DNA of 64,000 bases from Bacillota bacterium (GTDB lineage Bacteria; Bacillota; Clostridia; UBA1381; UMGS1253). The stretch spans positions 1 to 64,000 of the forward strand of contig JAKJBW010000003.1 in assembly GCA_022706785.1 (NCBI GenBank), in the 5' to 3' direction. Of the stretch, positions 53,249-61,862 are shown in pieces. The stretch's first letter is position 1; every line of letters begins with the position of its first letter. Below the pieces are notes generated by a model, which saw only the letters and a program-made list of their open reading frames with translations, had not been told where the DNA came from and searched no databases. Made by a program: the position numbers and the translations under genes.

Positions 53249-54523
53249 TTAACCGTACAGATGTGCTTTATCCATCATCAATTCTATAAAAATGCCATAC
53301 CCACGCGTAGGGTCGTTCACAAACACATGGGTTACGGCGCCTACAATCCTTCCGCCCTGCATAATAGGGCTGCCGCTCATACCCTGCACTATACCGCCTG
53401 TCTTTTCTAAAAGCTTAGGGTCGGTTATCCGGATTATCATACCTTTTCCGTCGCCGCTTGCAGTCATTACCTTTTCAATTTTGATATCATAGCTTTCTAC
53501 CGTATTTCCGTCTATAGAGGATAAAATCTTGGCATCCCCTGCTTTAACCTCAAACCTTGTGGCAATTTCTGCCGGTTCATTTTTCGGAAAACTTTGGCGA
53601 TCTCCCTTGCCATACAGCCCAACCGATGAATTTTCCAGGATATTCCCTATATCGTTATCTGCGAAAACGCCTTTGAGCTCTCCGGGAGCGCCGGCTGTCC
53701 CTTCCGTCACCGAAGAAATACTGCACTTGGTAATGCTGCCGTCAGCGACCTTGAGCAACTGTCCTGTGTCCACATCCGAAATCCCGTGTCCAAGCGCCGC
53801 ATATACCTTTGTATCGGGTTTGTAAAACGTTACCGTACCGATCCCTGCCGTGCTGTCGCGAACCCATGCGCCTATTTTGTAAGCGCCCTCGTTAGCCTCG
53901 GCCATAAGTTCTGTTTGAAACCTCTGCTGGTCTCTGACATATTCTATACTGACGGGCTCGCCTTTTGTATTCTGAATCAGCTGTGAGAAATGGTCGGTAT
54001 TTTTTACGGCTGTGTCGCCCACTTGGGTTATGACATCTCCCGATTTTAACCCGGCATTCCTTGCAGGGGTATGCTTCGCTTCATTTTCGTCCTGAACAAA
54101 CGAAATCCCGACGATCAGCACGCCCGACGTGTGGATTTTTATGCCCACAGTATTTCCGCATGGAATGACGCGGTTTGTCTCAACGACGTCCACCTGCATA
54201 GTCTTTACAGGCACAATGCCCATAAAATTGAGACGTACGTCATATTTTCCGGTATTTTGCGCGTTTAGCAACAGCTGTGTTCCTTGTGTGTGGGCAAGCG
54301 CCTGTTTCGTGGTATTGACGGTTTTTGCGCTGCCGGAACGCAGGGTGTTGCCTGTGACCAGGTTTCCGATTTCAATTTTACAATCCTCCCCTTTGGTCAG
54401 TAAAAGATTGTCGGGAAGCATTGTGTGAAGTCTTATGGCACTGTATGCGGGCGGTACCAAAACCAAAATGACCGTTACCAGCAAACCAATAACATTTATC
54501 TTTTTGCGAAACAAAGACTCCAC
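53249..54523 (-). CDS. spoIVB: SpoIVB peptidase (sporulation signalling serine protease)
   Basis: A 424-residue S55-family protease with one N-terminal membrane segment (VIGLLVTVILVLVPPAYSAI), a PDZ domain (AGLKSGDVITQVGDTAVKNT) and a C-terminal peptidase domain: ALGHGISDVDTG supplies the His region, and QGMSGSPIMQGGRIVGAVTH carries the catalytic Ser383. In sporulation it is secreted from the forespore and triggers sigma-K activation. This is direct evidence that the organism sporulates, which makes the split dpaA significant. Confidence 0.96.
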   Translation of the reverse strand: MESLFRKKINVIGLLVTVILVLVPPAYSAIRLHTMLPDNLLLTKGEDCKIEIGNLVTGNTLRSGSAKTVNTTKQALAHTQGTQLLLNAQNTGKYDVRLNFMGIVPVKTMQVDVVETNRVIPCGNTVGIKIHTSGVLIVGISFVQDENEAKHTPARNAGLKSGDVITQVGDTAVKNTDHFSQLIQNTKGEPVSIEYVRDQQRFQTELMAEANEGAYKIGAWVRDSTAGIGTVTFYKPDTKVYAALGHGISDVDTGQLLKVADGSITKCSISSVTEGTAGAPGELKGVFADNDIGNILENSSVGLYGKGDRQSFPKNEPAEIATRFEVKAGDAKILSSIDGNTVESYDIKIEKVMTASGDGKGMIIRITDPKLLEKTGGIVQGMSGSPIMQGGRIVGAVTHVFVNDPTRGYGIFIELMMDKAHLYG

Positions 54524-54707
54524 TTCCTGGTTAATATTAAGAACGCTTTATCGTTCTGTATTTAACATAACCATGAGCCGGATATCTATACCGACCAAAT
54601 AAAGCGGCTTAAAACAGATATTCCACCTGAAATTAAAATACAGAAATTGTTCCAACAACTTATTTACCGGTGAAGTTTTGGGTATGGACAGCTTACCTAT
54701 ATAAAGT

Positions 54708-54730
54708 AAAAAGGCGCGCATGCGCGCGCC
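54708..54730 (-). terminator. Terminator of the YtxH-like gene
   Basis: On the minus strand GGCGCGCGCATGCGCGCC is followed by TTTTTAC, just after the stop. Confidence 0.75.
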
Positions 54731-54734
54731 CCTG

Positions 54735-54911
54735 CTATCTTCTCATACTCATAAAATCATCCATCATGCCGCCGATATTACGAAACATACTTGTCGCCTG
54801 CTTTCGCAGCCTGTGTCTCTGCCTGGGCGAAACGGGATCAAACAGCATCATTGCGGTTGCGCCGATGGCAGCGCCTGTTAACATACCTTTTAAAAATCTT
54901 GCGGAATTCAT
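54735..54911 (-). CDS. Small YtxH-like membrane-associated protein
   Basis: 58 residues. An N-terminal hydrophobic glycine/alanine helix (FLKGMLTGAAIGATAMMLFD) is followed by PVSPRQRHRLRKQ and a Met-rich tail (GGMMDDFMSMRR). This is the layout of short YtxH-domain proteins. GGAGGAAGG lies just before the ATG. Function unknown. Confidence 0.75.
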   Translation of the reverse strand: MNSARFLKGMLTGAAIGATAMMLFDPVSPRQRHRLRKQATSMFRNIGGMMDDFMSMRR

Positions 54912-55096
54912 TATCCTTCCTCCTTAATTTAATATTGGCATAAAAAGTTTAAATCAATGAATTAGCTTTAATATGCCCCATGTATCGTTTATGTGTCAAA
55001 ACGTTTTTTCCGGAATCGATATTAGTATTTGACAAAACATTAAAAATAACACACAAAATATCTAGGGAAAAATTTCATAATATTCAATTTTTAAGA

Positions 55097-55125
55097 TTGA
55101 TTTTTTCATGGGTATAGTGTATAAT
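55097..55125 (+). promoter_or_regulatory. Sigma-A promoter
   Basis: TTGATT (55097-55102) and TATAAT (55120-55125) are 17 nt apart, about 50 nt before the start at 55179. Confidence 0.75.
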
Positions 55126-55178
55126 ACTCTCATATTTTTAATACTGTAATTAATTTTTCTATAAGCGGGGGTTAAATT

Positions 55179-56135
55179 ATGAGCACTGATAATAGCACTA
55201 TTTCAAGGGTATCCAATAGGAAATATACTTATTTTATTTTGATACTATTATCCTTGCTCGGCATAGCCCTTATGTGGATAGGCAGTAAATATTTTGAAGA
55301 CGGAAGCTTTGGACGCAGTTTTCTGCTCGGGCTTGGGACGGCTATGGCGCCCTCATCCATAATTGGTACGGTGCTCAAATATTTTCTTTTTCAGGATATT
55401 CGGGTCGAATTAACCGATCCGTTGATCAGTTCGGTTAGGGAAAAAGTATCACCATTGATGGAGGAAACCATTAAAGACACTGTAAAAGAGTATCAAAAGG
55501 AAATTGGTGCGCTGCAGCAGCTGAAGTGTGCAGGGATTACAGGAACTTATCCAAACAGAATAAAAGCTTTGAATGAATTCGCAGAAGAAATAAAATTTGA
55601 GTCGGAAGAAATTATCATTATCGGCTCATCGCTTGAAGGTCTTTTCAAAAATAAGAGCTGCAAAGGTTTTTTAGACGCTTTGGAGGCAAAGATAGTTTCG
55701 CAAAGTGTAGACATACAATTTCTTTTAACACATCCCAAATTTGCCGACTTCAGAGCATCTCAAGAAAAGAATGAATTTCAGGAGATTGGCAAACAAATTA
55801 TAAATAGCTTAAGAAGGCTGCAAGACTGGAAAGTCCCTGTAGAGAACGTCAAGCTCTTTAAAGGCACCCCGACGTGTTTTTCAATAAAAACATCCAGGAG
55901 CATGCTGATAAACCCATACCCGTATTGTAATGTAGCTTATAACTCTCCATGCTTTATTATCACCAATCCTGAGGAACAGTCAGCTTTCATGTATAACGCA
56001 TTTCTGGACAGCCATTTTAAGGTCTGGGACAGCCCGCTTGCCGAGTCCATACAGAACTATGATGATACCATAAATAAGCTGAGCAATAATTTGAATACAT
56101 ACGCCGCAAGCGCAAAAAAATTTCTCAATAATTGA
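55179..56135 (+). CDS. Membrane-anchored protein with PLD-like cytoplasmic domain
   Basis: A 318-residue protein. Two N-terminal transmembrane helices (YFILILLSLLGIALMWIG; SFLLGLGTAMAPSSIIG region) precede a coiled linker and a soluble domain. Blocks IIIIGSSLEGLF, IQFLLTHPKFADFRASQE and the later SMLINPYPYC with CFIITN recall a phospholipase-D-like fold, but canonical HKD motifs are missing. It stands alone behind its own promoter. It could be a sensor or effector; I do not assign a function. Confidence 0.6.
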   Translation: MSTDNSTISRVSNRKYTYFILILLSLLGIALMWIGSKYFEDGSFGRSFLLGLGTAMAPSSIIGTVLKYFLFQDIRVELTDPLISSVREKVSPLMEETIKDTVKEYQKEIGALQQLKCAGITGTYPNRIKALNEFAEEIKFESEEIIIIGSSLEGLFKNKSCKGFLDALEAKIVSQSVDIQFLLTHPKFADFRASQEKNEFQEIGKQIINSLRRLQDWKVPVENVKLFKGTPTCFSIKTSRSMLINPYPYCNVAYNSPCFIITNPEEQSAFMYNAFLDSHFKVWDSPLAESIQNYDDTINKLSNNLNTYAASAKKFLNN

Positions 56136-56253
56136 TTGCGCAATCTCTATAAATGCGAATTGCCGCGACGGGGAAATGACGAAAAAATGTGCCTGCTGGG
56201 TTGAATAAATAACTAATAAAAATAAATATTGATAAATTTTTTCTTTTTTAGTC

Positions 56254-56363
56254 TTGACAAACGAACCATTACCGTGTAAAATCTATAGTATAGATACTGG
56301 ATGTTGGCAATGAAGCCAATGGAAATTGCGTACGGCGCAATTTCCATTGGCTTTTATTGTTTT
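56254..56363 (+). promoter_or_regulatory. Promoter and ANTAR-type dual-hairpin attenuator before amtB
   Basis: TTGACA (56254-56259) and TAAAAT (56277-56282), 17 nt apart, start a leader of about 155 nt. Hairpin P1 (56286-56299) has loop ATAGAT; hairpin P2 TTGGC-AATGAA-GCCAA (56304-56319) has loop AATGAA. Both six-base loops have A at position 1 and G at position 4, the pattern bound by ANTAR antiterminators. The 3' arm of P2 is also the start of an 18-bp terminator stem (AAGCCAATGGAAATTGCG, 56313-56330, with its complement 56136+200 to 56353) followed by TTATTGTTTT, so P2 and the terminator exclude each other. Confidence 0.75.
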
Positions 56364-56446
56364 CCGGATCTTGGAGTAGCTACCTCTATTGCTTAGAGTT
56401 GCATGGTTGTCAATGTAACTATTATTAATGTAAAGGAGTGATCTTT

Positions 56447-57682
56447 ATGGATTACGGCAATGTATCTTGGATGTTGACCTCATCCGCACTGGTATTTATC
56501 ATGACCCCGGCTTTGGCGTTCTTTTATGGCGGCTTGGTCAAACGCAAGAATGTCATCAACACCATCATGTCCTCTGTTATCCTCATGGGCATAGGCTCGC
56601 TGCTATGGGTGCTGGTTGGCTTTTCGCTGTCGTTTAGCGGCGATATTGGCGGCGTTATCGGCAACTTAAACTGGGCCGGGCTTAATTTTGACAGCTTTGC
56701 CGATACGACCTATGCTTACCCTAACACACTGGCATTTGCCATTTTTCAAATGATGTTCGCTATCATAACGCCTGCGTTGATCACGGGCGCTATTGCGGAA
56801 AGAATGAAGTTTTCTTCGCTGGTCATATTTGTTACAATATGGTCATTGATCGTTTACTATCCTCTGGCACACATGGTATGGGGGGGCGGGCTCCTGTTTA
56901 AGATCGGTTCGGTTGACTTCGCGGGCGGTAATGTGGTACATATCAGCTCGGGTGTCAGCGCTTTAATTTTGACTTTTCTTCTCGGCAAGCGCAAGAACCA
57001 CGGCAAGGCCACCTATCATCCCCACAATGCGCCGTTTGTCTTTTTGGGTGCGGCTCTATTGTGGTTTGGCTGGTTCGGCTTCAACGCCGGCAGCGCTTGC
57101 GCGGCGAACGAACTTGCAATCCATGCCTTTATGACAACCAACACCGCCGCGGCCGCTGCGCTTCTGTCGTGGATGCTGATCGAAAAGCTGACAAGCGGCA
57201 AGCCAACCTTGGTTGGCGCTTCAACAGGTATAGTCATCGGTCTTGTGGCCATTACGCCCGGAGCAGGATTTGTGCCCATCTGGGCGGCCATCATCATCGG
57301 CGCGTTGGTAAGCCCCATTTGCTACTTCTTCATTTCTGTAGTAAAGCCGAAATTCGGTTATGACGACGCGTTGGACGTATTCGGCTGCCACGGCATCGGC
57401 GGTATTTGGGGTGGTATTGCAACCGGCTTATTCACGCAAACGGCTATCAACCCTGCGGCAGCCTGGAACGGGCTTGTGTTCGGAGAGTCGACTCTGTTTA
57501 TGCGCCAGCTGGCAGCTATCGGCATCACCATAGCGATTGCTATCGTCGGCACACTGATTGCGGCAGGTATCGCCTCGCTCTTTACAAAGGGTATCAAGGT
57601 TTCCGCGAAGGATGAAGATTTGGGCCTTGACCTTTCGGAACACGGAGAATCTGCTTATCCGGCATTTAACGGCATGGATTGA
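56447..57682 (+). CDS. amtB: Ammonium transporter
   Basis: A 411-residue membrane protein with about 11 helices and Amt signatures: ALAFFYGGLVKRKNVINTIM, HMVWGGGLL, GNVVHISSGVSALILTFLLG and FGCHGIGGIWGGIATGLFT. It imports ammonium or ammonia. Start ATG 56447 follows AAGGAG. The glnB-like gene follows 29 nt later, and the upstream attenuator points to nitrogen control. Confidence 0.96.
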   Translation: MDYGNVSWMLTSSALVFIMTPALAFFYGGLVKRKNVINTIMSSVILMGIGSLLWVLVGFSLSFSGDIGGVIGNLNWAGLNFDSFADTTYAYPNTLAFAIFQMMFAIITPALITGAIAERMKFSSLVIFVTIWSLIVYYPLAHMVWGGGLLFKIGSVDFAGGNVVHISSGVSALILTFLLGKRKNHGKATYHPHNAPFVFLGAALLWFGWFGFNAGSACAANELAIHAFMTTNTAAAAALLSWMLIEKLTSGKPTLVGASTGIVIGLVAITPGAGFVPIWAAIIIGALVSPICYFFISVVKPKFGYDDALDVFGCHGIGGIWGGIATGLFTQTAINPAAAWNGLVFGESTLFMRQLAAIGITIAIAIVGTLIAAGIASLFTKGIKVSAKDEDLGLDLSEHGESAYPAFNGMD

Positions 57683-57711
57683 TCAAACAGATTATAATTG
57701 GGGGTGTAAAT

Positions 57712-58053
57712 ATGAAAAAAATCGAAGCTTATATCAGACCCGAAAAGCTCAATGATGTCAAGGAAATCGTGGATGCGCTTCATCTTAACGGCTTGAGCGT
57801 CACACAAATCATGGGCTTCGGCAAGCAGAAGGGCTGGAAAGAATATGTCAGAGGCAACGAAGTGGATCATAACTTTTTGCCTAAGCTCAAGCTTGAATTA
57901 GTAGTCCTGGACGAACAGGTGGACGCTGTTGTAAAAGGAATTATTGACAAGGCATATACCGGAGAGGTGGGAGACGGCAAGATTTTTATCTCCAATATCG
58001 ACGGGGCTGTTCGTATCCGTACCAATGAAAAGGATAACGATGCGCTGAAGTAA
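57712..58053 (+). CDS. PII nitrogen regulatory protein (GlnK/GlnB-like)
   Basis: A 113-residue PII protein with KKIEAYIRPEKLNDVKEIVD, T-loop region GFGKQKGWKEYVRG-NEVDHNF, AYTGEVGDGKIFISNI and RIRTNEKDNDAL. PII trimers bind ATP/ADP and 2-oxoglutarate and gate Amt channels. At the usual uridylylation site (Tyr51 in enteric PII, AEY) this protein has NEV, so uridylylation there is not possible. GGGGGTG precedes ATG 57712. A terminator-like hairpin follows at 58117-58150. Confidence 0.93.
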   Translation: MKKIEAYIRPEKLNDVKEIVDALHLNGLSVTQIMGFGKQKGWKEYVRGNEVDHNFLPKLKLELVVLDEQVDAVVKGIIDKAYTGEVGDGKIFISNIDGAVRIRTNEKDNDALK

Positions 58054-58116
58054 CGCAGTATCCGGCTTTTAAGGTATTGACCGGTTTGCATAATGCAGTA
58101 TAGCACGGGCTATCTT

Positions 58117-58155
58117 CCCCCTGCAGCGCCCTCAATCGGACGGCAGGGGGATTTT
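58117..58155 (+). terminator. Terminator after the PII gene
   Basis: CCCCCTGC (58117-58124) and GCAGGGGG (58143-58150), then ATTTTC. Confidence 0.75.
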
Positions 58156-58255
58156 CACGTCTGATTTCTGCCGTGCCTTAAACCGGAGGCACAGATGCCG
58201 GACATACGGCGAAGTGATGCTAAAAAAAGAAAAAGGTTGTTATTGGGACAAATTT

Positions 58256-58466
58256 TATGATATAATAAACGCAATTATGGATATAAAGCCTTTGGGTTTT
58301 ATTCTTTATGCGTTTACTGAATCGGTGTGAGCGTGGCCAATTTTGGCTTGCACTTATGATATAATAAATGCAATCAAGGGAATAAACCCTTTTGGGTTTA
58401 TTTAGCATGCATTTATTGTATCGGTGTGTAACAAGCAGGCTACGGCTTGTATTTATGATATAATAA
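58256..58466 (+). repeat. 99-bp tandem repeat with extended -10 promoters and covarying hairpins
   Basis: TATGATATAATAA begins at 58256, 58355 and 58454, exactly 99 bp apart. The first two units are full length; the third keeps only the start. TATGATATAAT is a perfect extended -10 element. In unit 1 AAACGCA pairs with TGCGTTT and in unit 2 AAATGCA with TGCATTT; the inner stem is ATAAAGCC/GGTTTTAT in unit 1 and AATAAACCC/GGGTTTATT in unit 2. The changes preserve pairing. No gene lies within; the last promoter could drive yicC. Confidence 0.75.
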
Positions 58467-58527
58467 TACGCCGATAGAGTGCTCACTGTATGATGGTATC
58501 AATAATAATCGGATGGAGTTGGATGTT

Positions 58528-59406
58528 TTGGTAAAAAGCATGACCGGCTATGGACGTTTTGAAGGCATTTTTGGTAACAAGAAGGTGCTGGCGGAAATTA
58601 AATCCGTCAACCACCGTTATGCGGACTACAATATTCGCGTGCCCAGACATTACGGGTTTTTGGAGGAAAAAGTACGCAGGTTTGTATCGGGTTATCTCTG
58701 TAGGGGTAAAATAGAAATATATCTCTGCGTGGAAAGCTATGGCGAGGCGGAAAAGCAGGTGGTGTTAAACAAGCCATTGGCAGCTGGCTACATAGAGGCC
58801 ATGAGTGCTCTTCGCGACGAGTTTTCGCTTGTCGACGACATCAGTGTGTCGACTGTGGCACGCTACAGCGATATATTCTCCACAGAGCGCAAGGAAGAGG
58901 ACGCCGAGCAGATCTGGCAGACGGTGCGCATGGCGCTGCAGCCTGCGGTGCAGCAATTCAGCGCCATGCGCGAGCGGGAAGGCGCGCGCCTGTATGAGGA
59001 TTTGCGCACACGCCGGCAGACACTTGCCACTATGGTCGATGCGATTGAGGCGCGCTCGCCGGAGTGTGTGGCCGAATACTGCCATAAGCTTGAAGCCCGT
59101 CTTAAAGATATGCTTGAGGGCGTAAACATTGATGAGGCAAGGCTGCTTACCGAAACAGCCATCTTTGCCGATAAGATTGCGGTTGCGGAGGAAACCGTAC
59201 GTTTAAGAAGCCACTTTTCTGAGCTTGACACTATTCTGGCGGCGCCAGAGCCTGCGGGCAGAAAGCTTGATTTTCTTATTCAGGAGATCAACCGTGAGAT
59301 CAACACAATAGGCTCCAAAGCAAACGACCTTGCACTTTCGAAAATAGTGGTGGACTTTAAGGCGGAGCTTGAAAAGATGCGTGAACAGGTCCAAAATATT
59401 GAATAG
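58528..59406 (+). CDS. yicC: YicC-family endoribonuclease-like protein
   Basis: A 292-residue protein of the YicC/YloC family, whose members act in RNA decay. N-terminal [33 protein letters not shown]-terminal [43 protein letters not shown] 58528 is the likely start because family members begin MIKSMTGYG and GGAG lies 9 nt upstream; ATG 58513 is the alternative. It opens the conserved Firmicutes block that runs on to priA. Confidence 0.92.
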   Translation: MVKSMTGYGRFEGIFGNKKVLAEIKSVNHRYADYNIRVPRHYGFLEEKVRRFVSGYLCRGKIEIYLCVESYGEAEKQVVLNKPLAAGYIEAMSALRDEFSLVDDISVSTVARYSDIFSTERKEEDAEQIWQTVRMALQPAVQQFSAMREREGARLYEDLRTRRQTLATMVDAIEARSPECVAEYCHKLEARLKDMLEGVNIDEARLLTETAIFADKIAVAEETVRLRSHFSELDTILAAPEPAGRKLDFLIQEINREINTIGSKANDLALSKIVVDFKAELEKMREQVQNIE

Positions 59407-59447
59407 GACAACCCTGCGGGTATATCGTCTGCAAAGGAGTGATTTGC

Positions 59448-59717
59448 TTGAAGCTGATTAATATAGGATTTGGCAACATTGTAGCGGCCAACAGACTGGT
59501 TGCGATTGTGAGCCCGGAGTCTGCGCCCATCAAGAGAATCATACAGGAGGCAAGGGAGAACGGTACGCTTGTCGATGCGACATACGGCAGGAGAACGCGG
59601 TCTGTAGTGATTACGGACAGCGGGCATATTATTCTATCGGCGCTGCAGCCCGAAACCGTGGCAGGCCGCATGGGCGGAAGCGTTACGCTCCCGGCGGCGG
59701 AGGACGGTGATGAATAG
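59448..59717 (+). CDS. remA: RemA/DUF370 extracellular matrix regulator
   Basis: An 89-residue protein matching RemA throughout: [54 protein letters not shown]. RemA in B. subtilis is a DNA-binding activator of matrix genes. Start TTG 59448 follows AAAGGAG. It overlaps gmk by 8 nt. Confidence 0.95.
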   Translation: MKLINIGFGNIVAANRLVAIVSPESAPIKRIIQEARENGTLVDATYGRRTRSVVITDSGHIILSALQPETVAGRMGGSVTLPAAEDGDE

Positions 59718-60318
59718 ACGCGGGATTTTATTTGTTGTGTCGGGGCCTTCCGGGGCCGGGAAAGGCACCATTTGCAAAGCGCTGGTGGATAATAACCCTA
59801 ATGTTTTTCTGTCCGTTTCCGCGACGACGCGAAAGCCGCGTCCTCATGAGCAGGAAGGCGTACATTATTATTTTATAGAAGAAGCTGAATTTATGCAGCG
59901 TATAAAGGATGGCGGAATGCTGGAGCACGCGGTGTTTTGCGGGAATTATTACGGGACGCCCAAGCACAAGGTAGACCAGATGCTTGACGCGGGCAGGGAC
60001 GTGGTTTTGGAGATTGAGGTTCAAGGCGCTATGAAGGTGCGTTCAAAATATCCCGAAGGCGTATACATATTTGTTCTGCCGCCATCCATGCATGAGCTTA
60101 AAAACCGCATCATGGGGCGGGGGACAGAGCCGCCCGAGGTGATTGACGAACGGCTTAAAACCGCAGCCTGGGAGTATGGGCATATCACAAAGTACAACTA
60201 CATACTCTTAAACGACAGTATTGACAAAGCGGTAGAACGCTTCCGCGCCATTATTAAGGCGGAAGGCTGCCGGGTTGAGAGAAATACAGAATTTATAGAA
60301 GAGGTGTTACGATCATGA
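59710..60318 (+). CDS. gmk: Guanylate kinase
   Basis: A 202-residue kinase forming GDP from GMP and ATP. P-loop [20 protein letters not shown]-binding [20 protein letters not shown]; lid ILPPS-like region [20 protein letters not shown]. It overlaps remA and rpoZ, so it is in the same operon. Confidence 0.97.
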   Translation: MNRRGILFVVSGPSGAGKGTICKALVDNNPNVFLSVSATTRKPRPHEQEGVHYYFIEEAEFMQRIKDGGMLEHAVFCGNYYGTPKHKVDQMLDAGRDVVLEIEVQGAMKVRSKYPEGVYIFVLPPSMHELKNRIMGRGTEPPEVIDERLKTAAWEYGHITKYNYILLNDSIDKAVERFRAIIKAEGCRVERNTEFIEEVLRS

Positions 60319-60587
60319 TAAAACCCCCTATTGGTGAACTATTGAAAAAGACCGGAACCCGTTATGCGCTGGTGATCCTGGCGTCTAAACGGGCACGTCA
60401 GTTCGGAGGCGACACAGAGCTTGCCTACAGCTACGATGAGGCAATTTTAAAGGCGGTGGAGGAGATTGCGGACGGTAAGGTGAAATGCTCATCCTATGTG
60501 GGCGACGCTCAGGCGGAAATGCTCAGTCGCAAAGCACGGGCTGCAGATTTTGGGCACATTCAGCCGGATGCCGGCCGCTTTTCGTAG
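60315..60587 (+). CDS. rpoZ: RNA polymerase omega subunit
   Basis: A 90-residue omega subunit with the conserved core TRYALVILASKRARQFGGDT and YDEAILKAVEEIADGKV, which helps fold beta-prime. The start overlaps the gmk stop (ATGA). Confidence 0.93.
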   Translation: MIKPPIGELLKKTGTRYALVILASKRARQFGGDTELAYSYDEAILKAVEEIADGKVKCSSYVGDAQAEMLSRKARAADFGHIQPDAGRFS

Positions 60588-60653
60588 GATTTATTTTCAT
60601 TTTTGCGCCACATGTGATTCGGGTAAAATGACGTATGAAGGGAGTCGGAGCCG

Positions 60654-61862
60654 ATGCTGAGCGGTAAATGCGTAGTGGTTGGCGTTTGCGGCGGTATTGC
60701 CGCCTATAAGGCTGCGGAAGTGGTAAGCAGACTCAAAAAACTGGGCGCGGATGTGCGGGTGGTGATGACCGAAGCTGCGCAGCAGTTTGTGAGCCGGCTT
60801 ACCTTTCAGACGCTGTCTCAAAACCTCGTGGCCTCCGATATGTTTGAGCCGCCGAGCAGCTGGGATGTTGCGCATGTTGCGCTTGCCGCCCGCGCGGACG
60901 TTTTTTTGGTCGTGCCCGCTACGGCAAATACCATTGCCAAGATAGCCTGCGGAATGGCGGATAATATGCTCACATGCGTTGCGCTTGCCACCAAGGCCCC
61001 TATCCTGATCGCCCCGGCTATGAACAGCGGTATGTATGATAACCCGGCAACACAGCAGAATCTGGCCGTTCTGCAGGGGCGCGGCTGCCGGATTATTGCG
61101 CCGGATGACGGTTTTCTTGCGTGCGGTGCGCAAGGGCAAGGCCGCCTTGCCCAGCCCGATGCGATAGTAGAAGCGGTTATCGGCGCCATTGCTTTTGAAA
61201 AAGACCTGCAGGGGCTTAAAGTTCTTGTGACAGCTGGCCCTACGCAGGAGAAAATAGACCCTGTCCGCTATATCACCAACTATTCCTCCGGCAAGATGGG
61301 CTATGCGCTGGCGCGGGCGGCCGTAAGGCGCGGCGCCGATGTGACGCTTGTCACAGGCCCCGGCACGCTCAGCGATATAGCTGGCGTTACCATGATAAAG
61401 ATTACAAGCGCTGACGAAATGTTTGAGGCCATACGAACGCGGGCAGCCGACAGCGATATTATCATAAAAGCTGCGGCGGTGGGGGATTTTAGCGCTGCGC
61501 TACCGGCAGAGCATAAAATAAAAAAGAGCGATCATGTGAGCCTTGAGTTGAAAAAGAACACGGATATTCTGGCGCATTTAGGAGAACATAAGCTGACGGA
61601 ACAGGTGCTGGTCGGCTTTTGTATGGAAACAAGGGATTTGGAAAAGTATGCCAGGGAAAAGCTTGCGGCCAAAAACTGCGATTTGATGGTAGCCAATAAT
61701 TTGTTTGACAAAGGCGCAGGCTTTGCCTCGGATACCAATACCGTAAGCATTTTTAGCGCGGACGGTTCATACACGGCGCTTGAAAACATGCCGAAGGACA
61801 AGCTCGCGCATGTCATACTGGACATGGCAAAGGCAGTCCTTGACGGGAAAAGGCATATATGA
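60654..61862 (+). CDS. coaBC: Phosphopantothenoylcysteine decarboxylase / phosphopantothenate-cysteine ligase
   Basis: A 402-residue bifunctional enzyme of coenzyme A synthesis. The N-terminal CoaC flavoprotein domain has GGIAAYKAAEVVSRLKKLGA, a His in SSWDVAHVALA, the motif PAMNSGMYDNPATQQN and the lid cysteine region GFLACGAQGQGRL; the C-terminal CoaB domain has TAGPTQEKIDPVRYITNYSS, GKMGYALARAAVRRGADVTL and KIKKS. It overlaps priA. Confidence 0.96.
   Translation: MLSGKCVVVGVCGGIAAYKAAEVVSRLKKLGADVRVVMTEAAQQFVSRLTFQTLSQNLVASDMFEPPSSWDVAHVALAARADVFLVVPATANTIAKIACGMADNMLTCVALATKAPILIAPAMNSGMYDNPATQQNLAVLQGRGCRIIAPDDGFLACGAQGQGRLAQPDAIVEAVIGAIAFEKDLQGLKVLVTAGPTQEKIDPVRYITNYSSGKMGYALARAAVRRGADVTLVTGPGTLSDIAGVTMIKITSADEMFEAIRTRAADSDIIIKAAAVGDFSAALPAEHKIKKSDHVSLELKKNTDILAHLGEHKLTEQVLVGFCMETRDLEKYAREKLAAKNCDLMVANNLFDKGAGFASDTNTVSIFSADGSYTALENMPKDKLAHVILDMAKAVLDGKRHI

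Noticed and set aside
58256-58466. CRISPR array
   Set aside because: Units are 99 bp with diverged interiors and no short conserved repeat alternating with unique spacers; no cas gene is near.
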